Under the pieces are notes generated by a model, which did no database searches, was not told where the DNA came from, and worked only from the letters and a program-made list of their open reading frames with translations. A stretch of DNA of 64,000 bases from Roseiarcus sp963781895. GTDB taxonomy: Bacteria; Pseudomonadota; Alphaproteobacteria; Rhizobiales; Beijerinckiaceae. Positions 36,369-47,304 of the stretch are shown piece by piece (within the stretch, counting starts at the first letter, position 1; every line of letters starts with the position of its first letter). The position numbers were made by a program, and so were the translations under genes. The DNA lies in assembly GCA_963781895.1 (NCBI GenBank), contig CAWAIM010000025.1, positions 1 to 64,000 of the forward strand, read 5' to 3'.

Positions 36369-37349
36369 ATGCGCCTTTCGCTCCCTCTGATTTTCGCCTT
36401 GCTCGGCGCCCAGAGCGCTATGGCGACCGAGCCGTTCGTCGTCCACACGGTCGAAGTCAGCGACCGCAAGGCGGTGATCGCGACCGTCGAGCCGATCCAT
36501 CAGCTCGTCGCGCGGGCGCGCATCGGCGGCACGATCGCCTCGCTCACGGTCAAGGAAGGCGACACGGTCGCCGCGGGCGCCGAGATCGCCGTCGTCACGG
36601 ATCAGAAGCTCGCATTGCAGATGCAGGCGCTGGATTCGCGCATCGCCTCGCAGCAATCGCGACGCGATCAGGCGAAAGCCGATTTCGATCGCGTCGCGGA
36701 ACTGCTGAAGCGCGGCGTCAGCACGCAGACCCAGTTCGATCAGGCCAAGACCAATCTCGACGTTGCGGAACGCACGCTGACGGCCATGCAGTCGGATCGC
36801 AGCGTCATCGCCCAGCAGGCGAGCGAAGGGGCTGTGCTTGCGCCCGGCGCCGGTCGCGTCTTGAGCGTGCCCGCTTCCATCGGTCAGGTTATTTTGCCCG
36901 GCGAGACGCTCGCTACCTTGGCGGAGGATCAATACATCCTGCGGCTGCAATTGCCCGAGAGCCACGCCAAGTTCATGCGCGCCGGGGATGCCGTCCTCAT
37001 CGCCGCAAGGGGCATGACGACAGAAGTCGCCGGAAAAATGCGCGAGGGCAAGGTCCGCCTCGTTTACCCTGAGATCCGGGGCGGACGCGTCATCGCCGAC
37101 GTCGAGGTGGCGGGCCTGGGCGATTACTTTGTCGGCGAACTGACCCGCGTCTATATCGATGCGGGAACACGTCGGACCATCATTGTGCCCTCGTCCTACG
37201 TCTACCGCCGGGCTGGCGTGAACTACGTGCGGCTCGCCAGCGGCGACGAGATCGTCGTACAACCCGGCGAAGTCCGGGAGGCGGGCGCTGCTCCAGGCGT
37301 CGAAATTCTGGCGGGGCTGAAGGACGGCGACGCTTTGGTGGCGCCATGA
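36369..37349 (+). CDS. RND efflux periplasmic adaptor subunit
   Basis: A 326-residue membrane-fusion protein. The signal peptide is MRLSLPLIFALLGAQSAMA. A lipoyl-like half-motif (ARARIGGTIASLTVKEGDTVAAGAEIAVV) lies at ~50-78, a coiled-coil hairpin at ~85-140, the second lipoyl half (VLAPGAGRVLSVPASIGQVILPGETLATL) next, then beta-barrel and membrane-proximal domains. There is no obvious lipobox cysteine. It connects the inner-membrane RND pump to an outer-membrane channel; no TolC-like gene is adjacent. The stop overlaps the pump start (ATGA). Confidence 0.9.
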   Translation: MRLSLPLIFALLGAQSAMATEPFVVHTVEVSDRKAVIATVEPIHQLVARARIGGTIASLTVKEGDTVAAGAEIAVVTDQKLALQMQALDSRIASQQSRRDQAKADFDRVAELLKRGVSTQTQFDQAKTNLDVAERTLTAMQSDRSVIAQQASEGAVLAPGAGRVLSVPASIGQVILPGETLATLAEDQYILRLQLPESHAKFMRAGDAVLIAARGMTTEVAGKMREGKVRLVYPEIRGGRVIADVEVAGLGDYFVGELTRVYIDAGTRRTIIVPSSYVYRRAGVNYVRLASGDEIVVQPGEVREAGAAPGVEILAGLKDGDALVAP

Positions 37350-40300
37350 AACTTGGCCTGTCCGGGATTCTAACCCGAACTTTCATCAACTCGCCGCTGA
37401 CGCCGCTTCTGCTTCTGGCGGCTTTGGTCGCCGGCGCCCTGGCGGTGTTGGCCCTGCCGCGCGAGGAAGAGCCGCAGATCAGCGTGCCGATGGTCGACAT
37501 TCTGGTCAGCGCCAACGGCTACAAGGCGGACGAGGCGGTCGAGCTCGTGACCCGTCCGCTCGAGGATATCGTCAAGGGCATCGACGGCGTCGAGCACGTC
37601 TATTCGCAGACCCAAGACGATCAGACCGTCGTCACCGCGCGCTTCTACGTCGGCACCGACGAGGATACCGCGGTGTTGCGGATCCATGAGAAGATCCGCG
37701 CCAACATCGCTGATCTGCCGAAAGGCATCCCAGAGCCGTTGATCATCGGGCGCGGCATCAACGATGTCGCGATCATCGTTCTGACCCTCTCGGCCCAAGC
37801 GGACAAGGCGGCGGAATGGACCGAAAACGGTTTGCTTCAGGTGTCGCAGGAGCTTCAGCACGAACTGACCAAGGTCGACGGCGTCGGCGGAACCTATGTC
37901 GTCGGCGGCAGCCCCACTCAGATCCGCGTCGAGCCCGATCCGGAACGCCTTGCGCTGTACGGGATCACCCTCGCCCAGGTGACCGACAAGCTCGCCAACG
38001 CCAACCGGTCGTTCCTGGCGGGCGCCTTCCGCGACGGCGGGCGTTCCGTGCCTGTCGTCGCGGGCCAGACGCTCCAGGGCGTTCCCGATATCGGGTTGCT
38101 GTTGTTGACGTCGCGCGACGGCCGACCCGTCTATGTCAAGGATGTCGCCGATGTGAAGGTCGGGGCCGCCGAGGTCGAGCATCGCGCCTGGACCATGAGC
38201 GCCGGCGCATCCGGCCAATTGGAGCGCCGTCCCGCCGTCAGCCTCGCGATCGCAAAGCGCAAGGGCGCCAATGCGGTCACGGTCGCCGCCGACGTGATGC
38301 GCCGGCTGGAGACCATCAAGGGTCGCGTCGTTCCCGCGGGCCTCGAAATCGCCGTCACGCGCAACTATGGCGAAACCGCGAACGAGAAGGCCAACGAGCT
38401 TCTGTTCCATCTGGCCCTCGCCACGGTGTCGATCGTGATTCTCATTACGGCGACAATCGGCTGGCGCGAGGGCGTGGTCGTTCTGATCATTATTCCCACC
38501 ACCATCCTTCTGACGCTGTTTGCCTCCTGGATGATGGGCTACACGATCAATCGCGTCAGCCTGTTCGCCCTGATCTTCTCCATCGGCATTCTCGTCGACG
38601 ACGCGATCGTCGTCGTCGAGAACATCGTTCGGCATTGGTCGACGCGCGGCGAACGCGGGCTAGTCGACACCGCCGTCGAGGCCGTCGCCGAGGTCGGCAA
38701 TCCGACCATCGTCGCCACGCTCGCGATTGTCGCGGCGCTGCTGCCGATGATGTTCGTCAGCGGTCTTATGGGCCCATACATGAGTCCGATTCCGGCGAAC
38801 GCCTCGATGGCGATGCTGTTCTCGTTCTTCGTGGCGGTGACGGTGACGCCCTGGCTGCTGCTGCGGATCGCGGGACGGCGGTTCGAATCGATGCCGGCGA
38901 ACGCGGAAGCCCACGGACACGACATCGGCGCGATGGGCCGCTTCTATGTCCGCATCGCCACGCCACTGCTCAAGGGCCGTCTGAGGTCCAAGATCTTTCT
39001 CGTTGCCGTAGGCGTGGCGACGCTGGCGGTTTGCGGGCTCTTCTGGACCAAGGACGTGGTGGTCAAGCTCCTGCCGTTCGACAACAAGTCGGAGGTCCAG
39101 GTTCTCGTTGATCTGCCCCACGGCTCGACCCTCGAAGACACCGACCGCGTCCTGATGGCCGCGGCCGACCGACTGAAAGATCTCCCCGAGCTGACCAGCA
39201 TACAGGCTTATTCGGGCACGGCGGCGCCGTTCAACTTCAACGGACTGGTGCGCCACTACTACCTGCGCGACCAGCCGCAAATGGGCGATCTGTCCATCAA
39301 CCTCAAGCCCAAGGGAGAGCGCGCTCGCCCCAGCCACGCGATCGCGCTCGATATCCGCGCCCGCCTCGCAAGCCTGGCCTTGCCCGCGCATTCCTCGGTC
39401 AAGGTCGTCGAAGTCCCGCCGGGACCGCCGGTTCTTTCCACGCTGCTCGCAGAGGTCTACGGTCCCGACGCGGCGACCCGGCGGGCGCTGGCGACGAAGC
39501 TGCGCAAAGTATTCGACTCCGTCGACTATATCGTCGATGTCGACGACAGTTTCGGCGTTCCCGGGGAGCGGCAACGGCTTGCGATCGATCAAGAAGCGCT
39601 CGAATTCCACGGCGTGTCGGAACAGGCGGTCTACGACACGATTGGCGCGATCGTCGGCGGCACGAACGTGGGCTACTCGCAAAGGGGCAGCGGCCTGAAG
39701 CCGATCGCGATCAGCGTCGCGCTTCCCAAGAGCGCGCTGACGCTCGGCGAGCGTATTCTCTCCACGCCGTTGCCAGCCGGCGGCACGGTCCGACAGGGCG
39801 CCAATGTCGAGCTCGGCGACGTGGTGAAGCTGACGACAGAGAAAGCGTCCTTTCCAATCTATCGCCACAATGGGCGCTTCGCCGAATTGGTGAGCGCGGA
39901 AATGGCCGGCCGCTACGAGGCCCCAATCTACGGGATGCTCGCGGTCGACGAGGGAATCGCGCGCGCGGATTGGGGGGCGCTGGGGCGACCCGCGGTCGCC
40001 TTCCACGGGCAGCCGCTCGACGACTCGAAGCCCGCGATTCTTTGGGACGGCGAATGGGAGGTGACCTATGTCACGTTCCGTGACATGGGCGCGGCGTTCG
40101 GGGTGGCGATCCTGGGCATCTATCTGCTGGTCGTCGCCCAGTTCCGATCCTTCAAACTTCCCCTTGTGATCCTGGTCCCGGTGCCGCTCACTCTGATCGG
40201 CATCGTGATCGGCCATTGGCTGCTCGGCGCCGCCTTCACCGCGACCTCCATGATCGGCTTCATCGCGCTGGCCGGCATCATCGTGCGCAATTCGATTCTG

Positions 40301-40573
40301 TTGGTCGATTTCATCCGCCATCGCATGGCCGACGGCGCTGCTCTGCGACCCGCGCTGATCGAGGCCGGCGCGACGCGATTCAAGCCGATCTTCCTGACGG
40401 CGGCGGCGGCGATGATCGGCGCGGCGTTCATCCTCACCGATCCGATCTTTCAAGGCCTGGCGATCTCGCTCGTCTTCGGCCTCGCCTCCTCGACGGCGCT
40501 GACCCTGCTCGTCATCCCGGCGATCTATGTCTGGCTGCGCGACGACGAGCGAACTGCCAAGACGGCGTCCTGA
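37346..40573 (+). CDS. RND family efflux transporter permease
   Basis: A 1075-residue inner-membrane proton-driven pump of the AcrB/MexB superfamily (HAE1-like, closer to the VexF/ 'acriflavin resistance' branch). The first membrane helix is at ~15-35, followed by a large periplasmic loop. The helix-4 region has RVSLFALIFSIGILVDDAIVVVENIVRH with the essential Asp-Asp pair. The second repeat has ATSMIGFIALAGIIVRNSILLVDFIRH. Substrates are unknown. Divergence from a persulfide-sensing repressor hints at a link to sulfur stress, possibly export of a sulfide-derived or thiol compound (inference). Confidence 0.92.
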   Translation: MKLGLSGILTRTFINSPLTPLLLLAALVAGALAVLALPREEEPQISVPMVDILVSANGYKADEAVELVTRPLEDIVKGIDGVEHVYSQTQDDQTVVTARFYVGTDEDTAVLRIHEKIRANIADLPKGIPEPLIIGRGINDVAIIVLTLSAQADKAAEWTENGLLQVSQELQHELTKVDGVGGTYVVGGSPTQIRVEPDPERLALYGITLAQVTDKLANANRSFLAGAFRDGGRSVPVVAGQTLQGVPDIGLLLLTSRDGRPVYVKDVADVKVGAAEVEHRAWTMSAGASGQLERRPAVSLAIAKRKGANAVTVAADVMRRLETIKGRVVPAGLEIAVTRNYGETANEKANELLFHLALATVSIVILITATIGWREGVVVLIIIPTTILLTLFASWMMGYTINRVSLFALIFSIGILVDDAIVVVENIVRHWSTRGERGLVDTAVEAVAEVGNPTIVATLAIVAALLPMMFVSGLMGPYMSPIPANASMAMLFSFFVAVTVTPWLLLRIAGRRFESMPANAEAHGHDIGAMGRFYVRIATPLLKGRLRSKIFLVAVGVATLAVCGLFWTKDVVVKLLPFDNKSEVQVLVDLPHGSTLEDTDRVLMAAADRLKDLPELTSIQAYSGTAAPFNFNGLVRHYYLRDQPQMGDLSINLKPKGERARPSHAIALDIRARLASLALPAHSSVKVVEVPPGPPVLSTLLAEVYGPDAATRRALATKLRKVFDSVDYIVDVDDSFGVPGERQRLAIDQEALEFHGVSEQAVYDTIGAIVGGTNVGYSQRGSGLKPIAISVALPKSALTLGERILSTPLPAGGTVRQGANVELGDVVKLTTEKASFPIYRHNGRFAELVSAEMAGRYEAPIYGMLAVDEGIARADWGALGRPAVAFHGQPLDDSKPAILWDGEWEVTYVTFRDMGAAFGVAILGIYLLVVAQFRSFKLPLVILVPVPLTLIGIVIGHWLLGAAFTATSMIGFIALAGIIVRNSILLVDFIRHRMADGAALRPALIEAGATRFKPIFLTAAAAMIGAAFILTDPIFQGLAISLVFGLASSTALTLLVIPAIYVWLRDDERTAKTAS

Positions 40574-40609
40574 TCAATTCAATCCCCATCGACGTAAAAG
40601 AATACGCAC

Positions 40610-40783
40610 ATGACGACCGTCGACTGGCCCGCGTTCGCCCGCTATCTCAGCTCGGAACCGCGCAGCCCGCGCGGCGTCGGATCGAACGCGATGGAGGACT
40701 TTTCCGTGCTCACCACGCGCGCCCTCGCGCCCGGCGTCGCCGAGGCCGAAATGAAAGAGCAGATAGCTTCAGCCAACAAATAA
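40610..40783 (+). CDS. Small hypothetical protein, 57 aa
   Basis: It runs from ATG at 40610 to TAA, 36 bp after the RND gene on the same strand. The sequence starts MTTVDWPAFARYLSSEPRSP and ends AEAEMKEQIASANK; codon choice looks coding (G/C in third positions). It has no membrane segment and no family I recognise. It could be a short genuine protein or the 5' remnant of a longer gene cut before tRNA-Gln. No strong ribosome site is visible. Confidence 0.4.
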   Translation: MTTVDWPAFARYLSSEPRSPRGVGSNAMEDFSVLTTRALAPGVAEAEMKEQIASANK

Positions 40784-40810
40784 GCGTAGAATATGATACT
40801 CTGCAATCAT

Positions 40811-40885
40811 TGGCTGGGGCGGGAGGATTCGAACCTCCGCATGGCGGAATCAAAATCCGCTGCCTTACCACTTGGCGACGCCCCA
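40811..40885 (-). tRNA. tRNA-Gln (anticodon TTG)
   Basis: A 75-base cloverleaf on the minus strand: acceptor TGGGGCG/CGCCCCA, D-loop AAGTGGTAAGG, anticodon stem GCGGA/TCCGC around TTTTGAT giving TTG, T-arm GGAGGTTCGAATCCTCC, and encoded CCA. Confidence 0.93.
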
Positions 40886-40986
40886 ATCCGCCGCAAGGCC
40901 GATCGCGGCCGGCGGAAAGCGGGCGGACAATAGTTCGGGCTGTCGCGCGTCGCAATGGCCGGCCGGGCGCTTTTGCGGCAGCAGCG

Positions 40987-41952
40987 TCAGGGAGTCGCGC
41001 GAAAGCCTGTCGAGGCTTGCGCGAACGTCGCCAGATCGGCGTTGGCGCCGCAGACCAGAACGCCGACGCGCTCGCCTTCCCGCGGCCGATAGCTGCCGCT
41101 TGCGAGCGCCGCGAAGGCCGCCGCGCCGCCCGGTTCGGCGACGATCGAGACCTCGGCCCAAAGACGCCTCTGCGCGTGAGCGATCGCCGCGTCCGAGACC
41201 AGAACAACCTCGCGCACGAGTCGTCGGACGATTTTGAAATTGAGATCGCCCACCCTTTTCGCGCCCAGAGAATCGGCGGCGATCGAATCGACCGCGACGT
41301 CGACGGGCGCGTCAGCTCGCAAGGCGGCGTCGAGCGCACGCGATCCTTCCGGCTCGACGCCGACCACCTTGACCCGGCCCGCGAACCAGACGGCGACGCC
41401 GGCAATGAGCCCGCCGCCGCCGACCGCGACGAGGACTGTGTCGAGCCTCCTCAGGGCGAGCCGTTCGACGTCCTCCTCCCACTCCAGCGCTAGCGCGCCC
41501 TGGCCGGCGATGGTCTCCGGCGCGTCGTATGGGTGGATCGACAGCGCGCCGGTCTCGGCCACGTAGGCGTCGCAACGCGCCTGCGCCTCGGCGTAGGACG
41601 CGCCGCCGACGACGGCCTCGCCGCCGTAGGCCTTGATCTTGGCGATCTTGGCGGGATTTGCGATGCTCGGCACGAAGATCCGCGCGCGAATGCCGAGCTT
41701 CTGCGCGGCGTAAGCGACCGCAGCGCCGTGGTTGCCGCCCGAAGCGGTGGCGCAACCGGCTGGGGGAGCAGGTCGGGTGAGGAGATTGTTGAACGCCCCG
41801 CGGGCCTTGAACGATCCGCTGTGCTGGAGGAACTCGAGTTTCAGTGAGATCGGCGGCGCGCCGGCGATCGGCGACGGCGTGTCGAGGATCGGCGTGCGTC
41901 GGACGTGCGGCGCGATGCGCTCGTGGGCAAGGCGGATGTCGGAAGGAGTCAT
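40987..41952 (-). CDS. Threonine dehydratase-like PLP enzyme
   Basis: A 321-residue fold-type II PLP enzyme of the serine/threonine dehydratase family. The PLP lysine is in QHSGSFKARGAFNNLL (Lys near residue 51). The phosphate-binding loop is GGGGLIAG, and TASGGNHGAAVAYAA is the substrate-carboxylate loop. No C-terminal ACT domain is present, so it is a catabolic/short-type dehydratase rather than the feedback-regulated IlvA. The start MTPSDIRLAHERI at 41952 has GAAGGAG-like purines nearby; the longer open frame upstream belongs to the broken YjbR gene. Confidence 0.87.
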   Translation of the reverse strand: MTPSDIRLAHERIAPHVRRTPILDTPSPIAGAPPISLKLEFLQHSGSFKARGAFNNLLTRPAPPAGCATASGGNHGAAVAYAAQKLGIRARIFVPSIANPAKIAKIKAYGGEAVVGGASYAEAQARCDAYVAETGALSIHPYDAPETIAGQGALALEWEEDVERLALRRLDTVLVAVGGGGLIAGVAVWFAGRVKVVGVEPEGSRALDAALRADAPVDVAVDSIAADSLGAKRVGDLNFKIVRRLVREVVLVSDAAIAHAQRRLWAEVSIVAEPGGAAAFAALASGSYRPREGERVGVLVCGANADLATFAQASTGFRATP

Positions 41953-41974
41953 GGTCGCCCTGGTCGCAAGCGCT

Positions 41975-42322
41975 TCATTGCCGCTGCGGAAATCCAAATT
42001 CCCTTTGCGTCCATTTCGGCAGCGTCGCGACGACGAGCGCGTAGCTCTGGCGCAAATAATCTTCGAGTTCGGCATCGCGGAGCGAGGAATCGTTCGCGCG
42101 TTGCATCCACGATGAACCTCGCGAAGCGAGGTGCGGCGCGGGGCGCGGTCCGGACTAGGCCCTCAGAATTGCAGAGCTCAATTTCGAGCATTTGAAGGTG
42201 ACGGCGAATTCGAGAGCATCGGACCATCCGCCGATTTTCCAAACGCTCGCCCCGCGCCATTGGACGATATGCGTCGCGCGGGGCGGATTCGCGCAAAAAC
42301 CGTCGAAATCCTCGCGAGTCAT
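41975..42322 (-). pseudogene. MmcQ/YjbR family gene interrupted by an amber codon
   Basis: A single reading frame starting MTREDFDGFCANPPRATHIV then QWRGASVWKIGG matches the MmcQ/YjbR (DUF419) family of small DNA-binding-like proteins. Codon 56 is TAG (42155-42157). In the same frame the family's C-terminal half continues: SGPRPAPHLASRGSSWMQRA, then LEDYLRQSYALVVATLPK, to a TGA at 41975-41977. Compared with relatives, about seven residues (KVFA.GG-like) seem missing after WKIGG, so there may be two lesions. The gene sits 23 bp upstream of the threonine dehydratase gene on the same strand. Confidence 0.72.
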
Positions 42323-42364
42323 GCCGGGGCTGGCTTTGGCGCAGGCAAGCGGCCCTGTTCGAAC

Positions 42365-42763
42365 TCAAAGCTTCATTGCGTCCTTGAGTTCGCGCAAGCG
42401 GTCGAGCTTCTCCTGCGCTAGGCGCTTTTCATCGTCGCTGGCGTCCGCGAGGTCCTCTTCGGCGTTCTTGATTTCCTGTCCGAGATGGTCGGCGCTCAGA
42501 TCTTCGAAAGGGATCGCGGTTTCGGCGAGCAGGATGAGGCTGCTTCTGCTGACGTCGGCGAAGCCGCCGCGCACGAAGACGCGATGATGCTTGCCTTGGA
42601 CGTCGTCGATGCCGACGACGCCTGGACGCATCGAGGCCATCACCGGCGCGTGATCGTTCAGCACCAGAAAGTCGCCCTCATTGCCCGGCACGAGCACCGA
42701 CTGCGCCGGACCGTTGAACAGAACCTTGTCCGGCGAGACGAGTTCGAAGTGGAATGTGGCCAT
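42365..42763 (-). CDS. atpC: ATP synthase F1 epsilon subunit
   Basis: A 132-residue central-stalk subunit that couples rotation and can inhibit ATP hydrolysis. The N-terminal beta-sandwich reads FHFELVSPDKVLFNGPAQSV, LVPGNEGDFLVLNDHAPVMA, and VRGGFADVSRSSLILLAE. A C-terminal two-helix hairpin (AEEDLADASDDEKRLAQEKLDRLRELK) follows. It is the last gene of the atpHAGDC operon, 22 bp after atpD. Confidence 0.95.
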   Translation of the reverse strand: MATFHFELVSPDKVLFNGPAQSVLVPGNEGDFLVLNDHAPVMASMRPGVVGIDDVQGKHHRVFVRGGFADVSRSSLILLAETAIPFEDLSADHLGQEIKNAEEDLADASDDEKRLAQEKLDRLRELKDAMKL

Positions 42764-42785
42764 GGCGACTTAGCTCCCGTATGCG

Positions 42786-44230
42786 TCAAGCCGCCTCAGC
42801 CGCCAGCTTCTGCGCCTTCTCTACCGCCTGCTCGATCGTTCCGACCATGTAAAAGGCGGCCTCGGGCAAGTTGTCATACTTGCCTTCGACAATGCCTTTG
42901 AAGCCCTTGACCGTGTCCTCGATCTTGACCTGTACGCCCGGCGTGCCGGTGAACACGGCGGCGACATCGAACGGCTGCGACAGGAAGCGCTCGATCTTGC
43001 GGGCTCGGGCGACAATCTGCTTGTCTTCTTCGGACAGTTCGTCCATGCCCAGGATCGCGATGATGTCTTGCAGCGCCTTGTAGCGCTGAAGCACCTGTTG
43101 CACCTGGCGGGCGACGCTGTAGTGCTCCTCGCCGACGATTGCGGCGGTCAGCATGCGCGAGGTCGAGTCGAGCGGGTCGACCGCCGGGTAAATGCCCTTT
43201 TCCGAGATCGCGCGCGACAGCACGGTCGTCGCGTCGAGGTGGGCGAAAGACGTCGCCGGCGCCGGGTCGGTCAGATCGTCGGCGGGGACGTAGATCGCCT
43301 GCACCGAGGTGATCGAGCCCTTCGTCGTGGTGGTGATGCGCTCCTGCAGCGCGCCCATGTCGGTGGCGAGCGTCGGTTGGTAGCCGACCGCGGAGGGGAT
43401 GCGGCCGAGCAACGCCGACACTTCCGATCCGGCCTGGGTGAAACGGAAGATGTTGTCGATGAAGAGGAGCACGTCCTGTCCCTGGTCGCGGAAATGCTCG
43501 GCGACGGTGACGCCGGCCAGTCCCACCCGCATGCGCGCGCCAGGCGGTTCATTCATTTGGCCGAACACCAGAGCGCATTTCGACTTCACGTCCGGGTCGG
43601 GATGGTGCGGGTCGGCGTTCACTTTCGAACTCGATGAACTCGTGATAGAGGTCGTTGCCCTCGCGTGTGCGCTCGCCGACGCCGGCGAACACCGAATTGC
43701 CGCCGTAGAGTCTTGGCGACGTTGTTGATGAGTTCCTGAATAAGCACCGTCTTACCGACGCCCGCGCCGCCGAACAGGCCGATCTTGCCCCCCTTGGCGT
43801 AGGGAGCGAGCAGATCGACGACTTTGATGCCGGTGATGAGAATCTGCGCTTCCGTCGATTGCTCGACATAGGTCGGCGTCGGCTGATGGATCGCCCGTCG
43901 CGCCTCCATCTTGATCGGGCCTGCCTCGTCGACGGGATCGCCGACGACGTTCATAATGCGCCCCAGCGTGCCTTCGCCGACCGGAACCGAGATTGGCGCG
44001 CCGGTATCCACCACTTCCTGGCCGCGCACGAGGCCTTCCGAAGTGTCCATCGCGATGCAGCGCACCGAATTCTCGCCCAGATGCTGTGAGACCTCGAGTA
44101 CGAGGCGTGCGCCATTGTTGATCGTCTCCAGCGCGTTGAGAATGGGCGGCAGGTAGCTGTCGAAGTGCACGTCGACGACGGCGCCGATCACCTGAGTGAC
44201 CTGTCCGGTTGCATTCGCGATATTCGCCAT
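42786..44230 (-). CDS. atpD: ATP synthase F1 beta subunit (two one-base insertions)
   Basis: The catalytic beta subunit of F1, about 480 residues once repaired. The Walker A loop is GLFGGAGVGKTVLIQELINN. The catalytic Glu lies in VFAGVGERTREGNDLYHE, and the DELSEEDK region is near the C-terminus. After NNVAKT the frame breaks (extra base near 43710), and again after HEFIE (extra base at 43628/43629, before KVNADPHHPD). Between the breaks the third frame reads YGGNSVFAGVGERTREG perfectly. An essential gene broken twice within 90 bases points to sequencing errors. Confidence 0.93.
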
Positions 44231-44282
44231 TTTGACGTCCTCGTAGGTGACTCTTCGGGTCGCTCCTGGGCGACGGGCGGGG

Positions 44283-45149
44283 TCAGAGCGCCTCGGCGCC
44301 CGAAATGATCTCGATCAACTCCTTGGTGATCATCGCCTGGCGCGTGCGGTTGTAGCGAAGCGTGTATTTCTTCACCATATCGCCGGCGTTGCGGGTGGCG
44401 TTGTCCATCGCGCTCATTTGCGCGCCGAAGAACGACGCGGCGTTTTCGAGCAGCCCGCGGTAAATTCGGACCGTCACAGCGCGCGGCAGGAGCTGGGCGA
44501 GGATTTCGCCTTCGTCCGGCTCGTAGTGATAGACCGGCGCAGTCTCGTCCTTCGCGCTGAGTTCCGGGGGAATGAGCTGCTGGGCGGTGGGGATTTGTGA
44601 GATCACCGACTTGAAGCGTGAGTAGAAAAGCGTGCAGACGTCGAATTCGGCGCTCTCGAACATCGAGACGACCTTCGCGGCGATCGGTTGAGCGGTCTCG
44701 TATATAATCGTGCGCGCGGCGCGCAGGTCGATCATTTCCAGGATCTGCTTTTCGTGCGTGCGACGCAGCTGATCATAACCCTTCTTGCCGACGCAAATGA
44801 TTTTGACCGTCTTGCCCTCGGCTGCGAGCGCGTTGGCCTTTTCGCGCGCAAGACGCACGATCGCCGTGTTGAATGCCCCGCACAGGCCGCGCTCGCCGGT
44901 GCAGACGAGCAGGAGATGCGTCTGGTCCGAGCCGCTGCCGACGAGAAGACGCGGCCCCTGGCCGCCGGTTGCGGCGCCGGCGAGATTGGTGAGCACGAAC
45001 TCGATCCGGTCCGCATAAGGACGCGCCGCTTCGACCGCGCTCTGGGCGCGGCGGAGCTTCGAAACCGCGACCATCTGCATTGCCTTGGTGATCTTCTGCG
45101 TCGATTTGACGGAGGCGATCCGGTTTCTGAGGTCCTTGAGGGACGGCAT
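44283..45149 (-). CDS. atpG: ATP synthase F1 gamma subunit
   Basis: A 288-residue rotating shaft subunit. N-terminal helix MPSLKDLRNRIASVKSTQKITKAMQMVAVSKLRRAQ, the central TGERGLCGAFNTAIVR motif and the C-terminal helix ARNAGDMVKKYTLRYNRTRQAMITKELIEIISGAEAL are all intact. It lies between atpA and atpD with 50-60-bp gaps. Confidence 0.96.
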   Translation of the reverse strand: MPSLKDLRNRIASVKSTQKITKAMQMVAVSKLRRAQSAVEAARPYADRIEFVLTNLAGAATGGQGPRLLVGSGSDQTHLLLVCTGERGLCGAFNTAIVRLAREKANALAAEGKTVKIICVGKKGYDQLRRTHEKQILEMIDLRAARTIIYETAQPIAAKVVSMFESAEFDVCTLFYSRFKSVISQIPTAQQLIPPELSAKDETAPVYHYEPDEGEILAQLLPRAVTVRIYRGLLENAASFFGAQMSAMDNATRNAGDMVKKYTLRYNRTRQAMITKELIEIISGAEAL

Positions 45150-45211
45150 CGCTTGGCGTCTCCGCCCCGCGCCTGGTTCCAGCGCGGGGCTCGGTTACGA
45201 GGTCAGGTAAT

Positions 45212-46740
<1,529 letters not shown>

Positions 46741-46741
<1 letters not shown>

Positions 46742-47304
46742 CAGCCGACCTCTTTCATGGCTAAGCGTATTGAATTGAGCTTGGTCTTCAGGGAGCCGTC
46801 GACCATGCGAGAGCCCAGCTTGACGATCAGGCCGCCGATGATCGAGGGATCAATCTTGACGTCGAGATCGATGTCCCTGCCGCCGGACACCGCGCGCAAC
46901 GATTCCTTGAGCGCGGCAATGTTGGCGTCCGTCAGCGCGGTCGCGCCGGTCACTTCGGCGCGCGTCACGCCGCGCTCTGCGTCATAGAGCTTGCGGTAGC
47001 TCGCGATCATGTCGCGGATATAGAACAGACGGCGCTTCCTCGCGACCAGCCGGACGAAATTGGCGGCGATGCCGCCGATGTCGGCCTGCGCCAGAATGGC
47101 GTCGAGCGCCTTGAGCTGGTCGCCCGCGGAAAAAACCGGGCTTTTGACCAGCCGCTGGAGATCCGGACTGCCGGCGATGAGAGCGTCGAGCTGGGCCAGC
47201 GATTGCGCGACGGGCTCGGTTTGGCGGACGTCCTGGGCGAGCGAAAACAGGGCGGACGCGTAACGCCCGGAAACGCCAGAAACGATTGCGTCGTCTTGTG
47301 CCAA
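46741..47304 (-). CDS. atpH: ATP synthase F1 delta subunit
   Basis: The peripheral-stalk subunit (OSCP homologue) attaching F1 to the stator, 187 residues. The TTG start at 47304 gives the family-typical AQDDAIVSGVSGRYASALFSLA and has GAGGG seven bases upstream. A GTG five codons earlier lacks a ribosome site. The C-terminal GGLIVKLGSRMVDGSLKTKLNSIRLAM is typical. It is the first gene of atpHAGDC; Fo genes are elsewhere, as usual in alphaproteobacteria. Confidence 0.93.

Noticed and set aside
41949..42368. A 139-codon minus open frame overlapping the YjbR-like gene
   Set aside because: Arg-rich sequence in another frame; the YjbR frame is family-like throughout.
42786..44230. Programmed frameshifting in atpD
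   Set aside because: Two shifts 82 bases apart without slippery heptamer or downstream structure, in a gene not known to use recoding; sequencing error is simpler.
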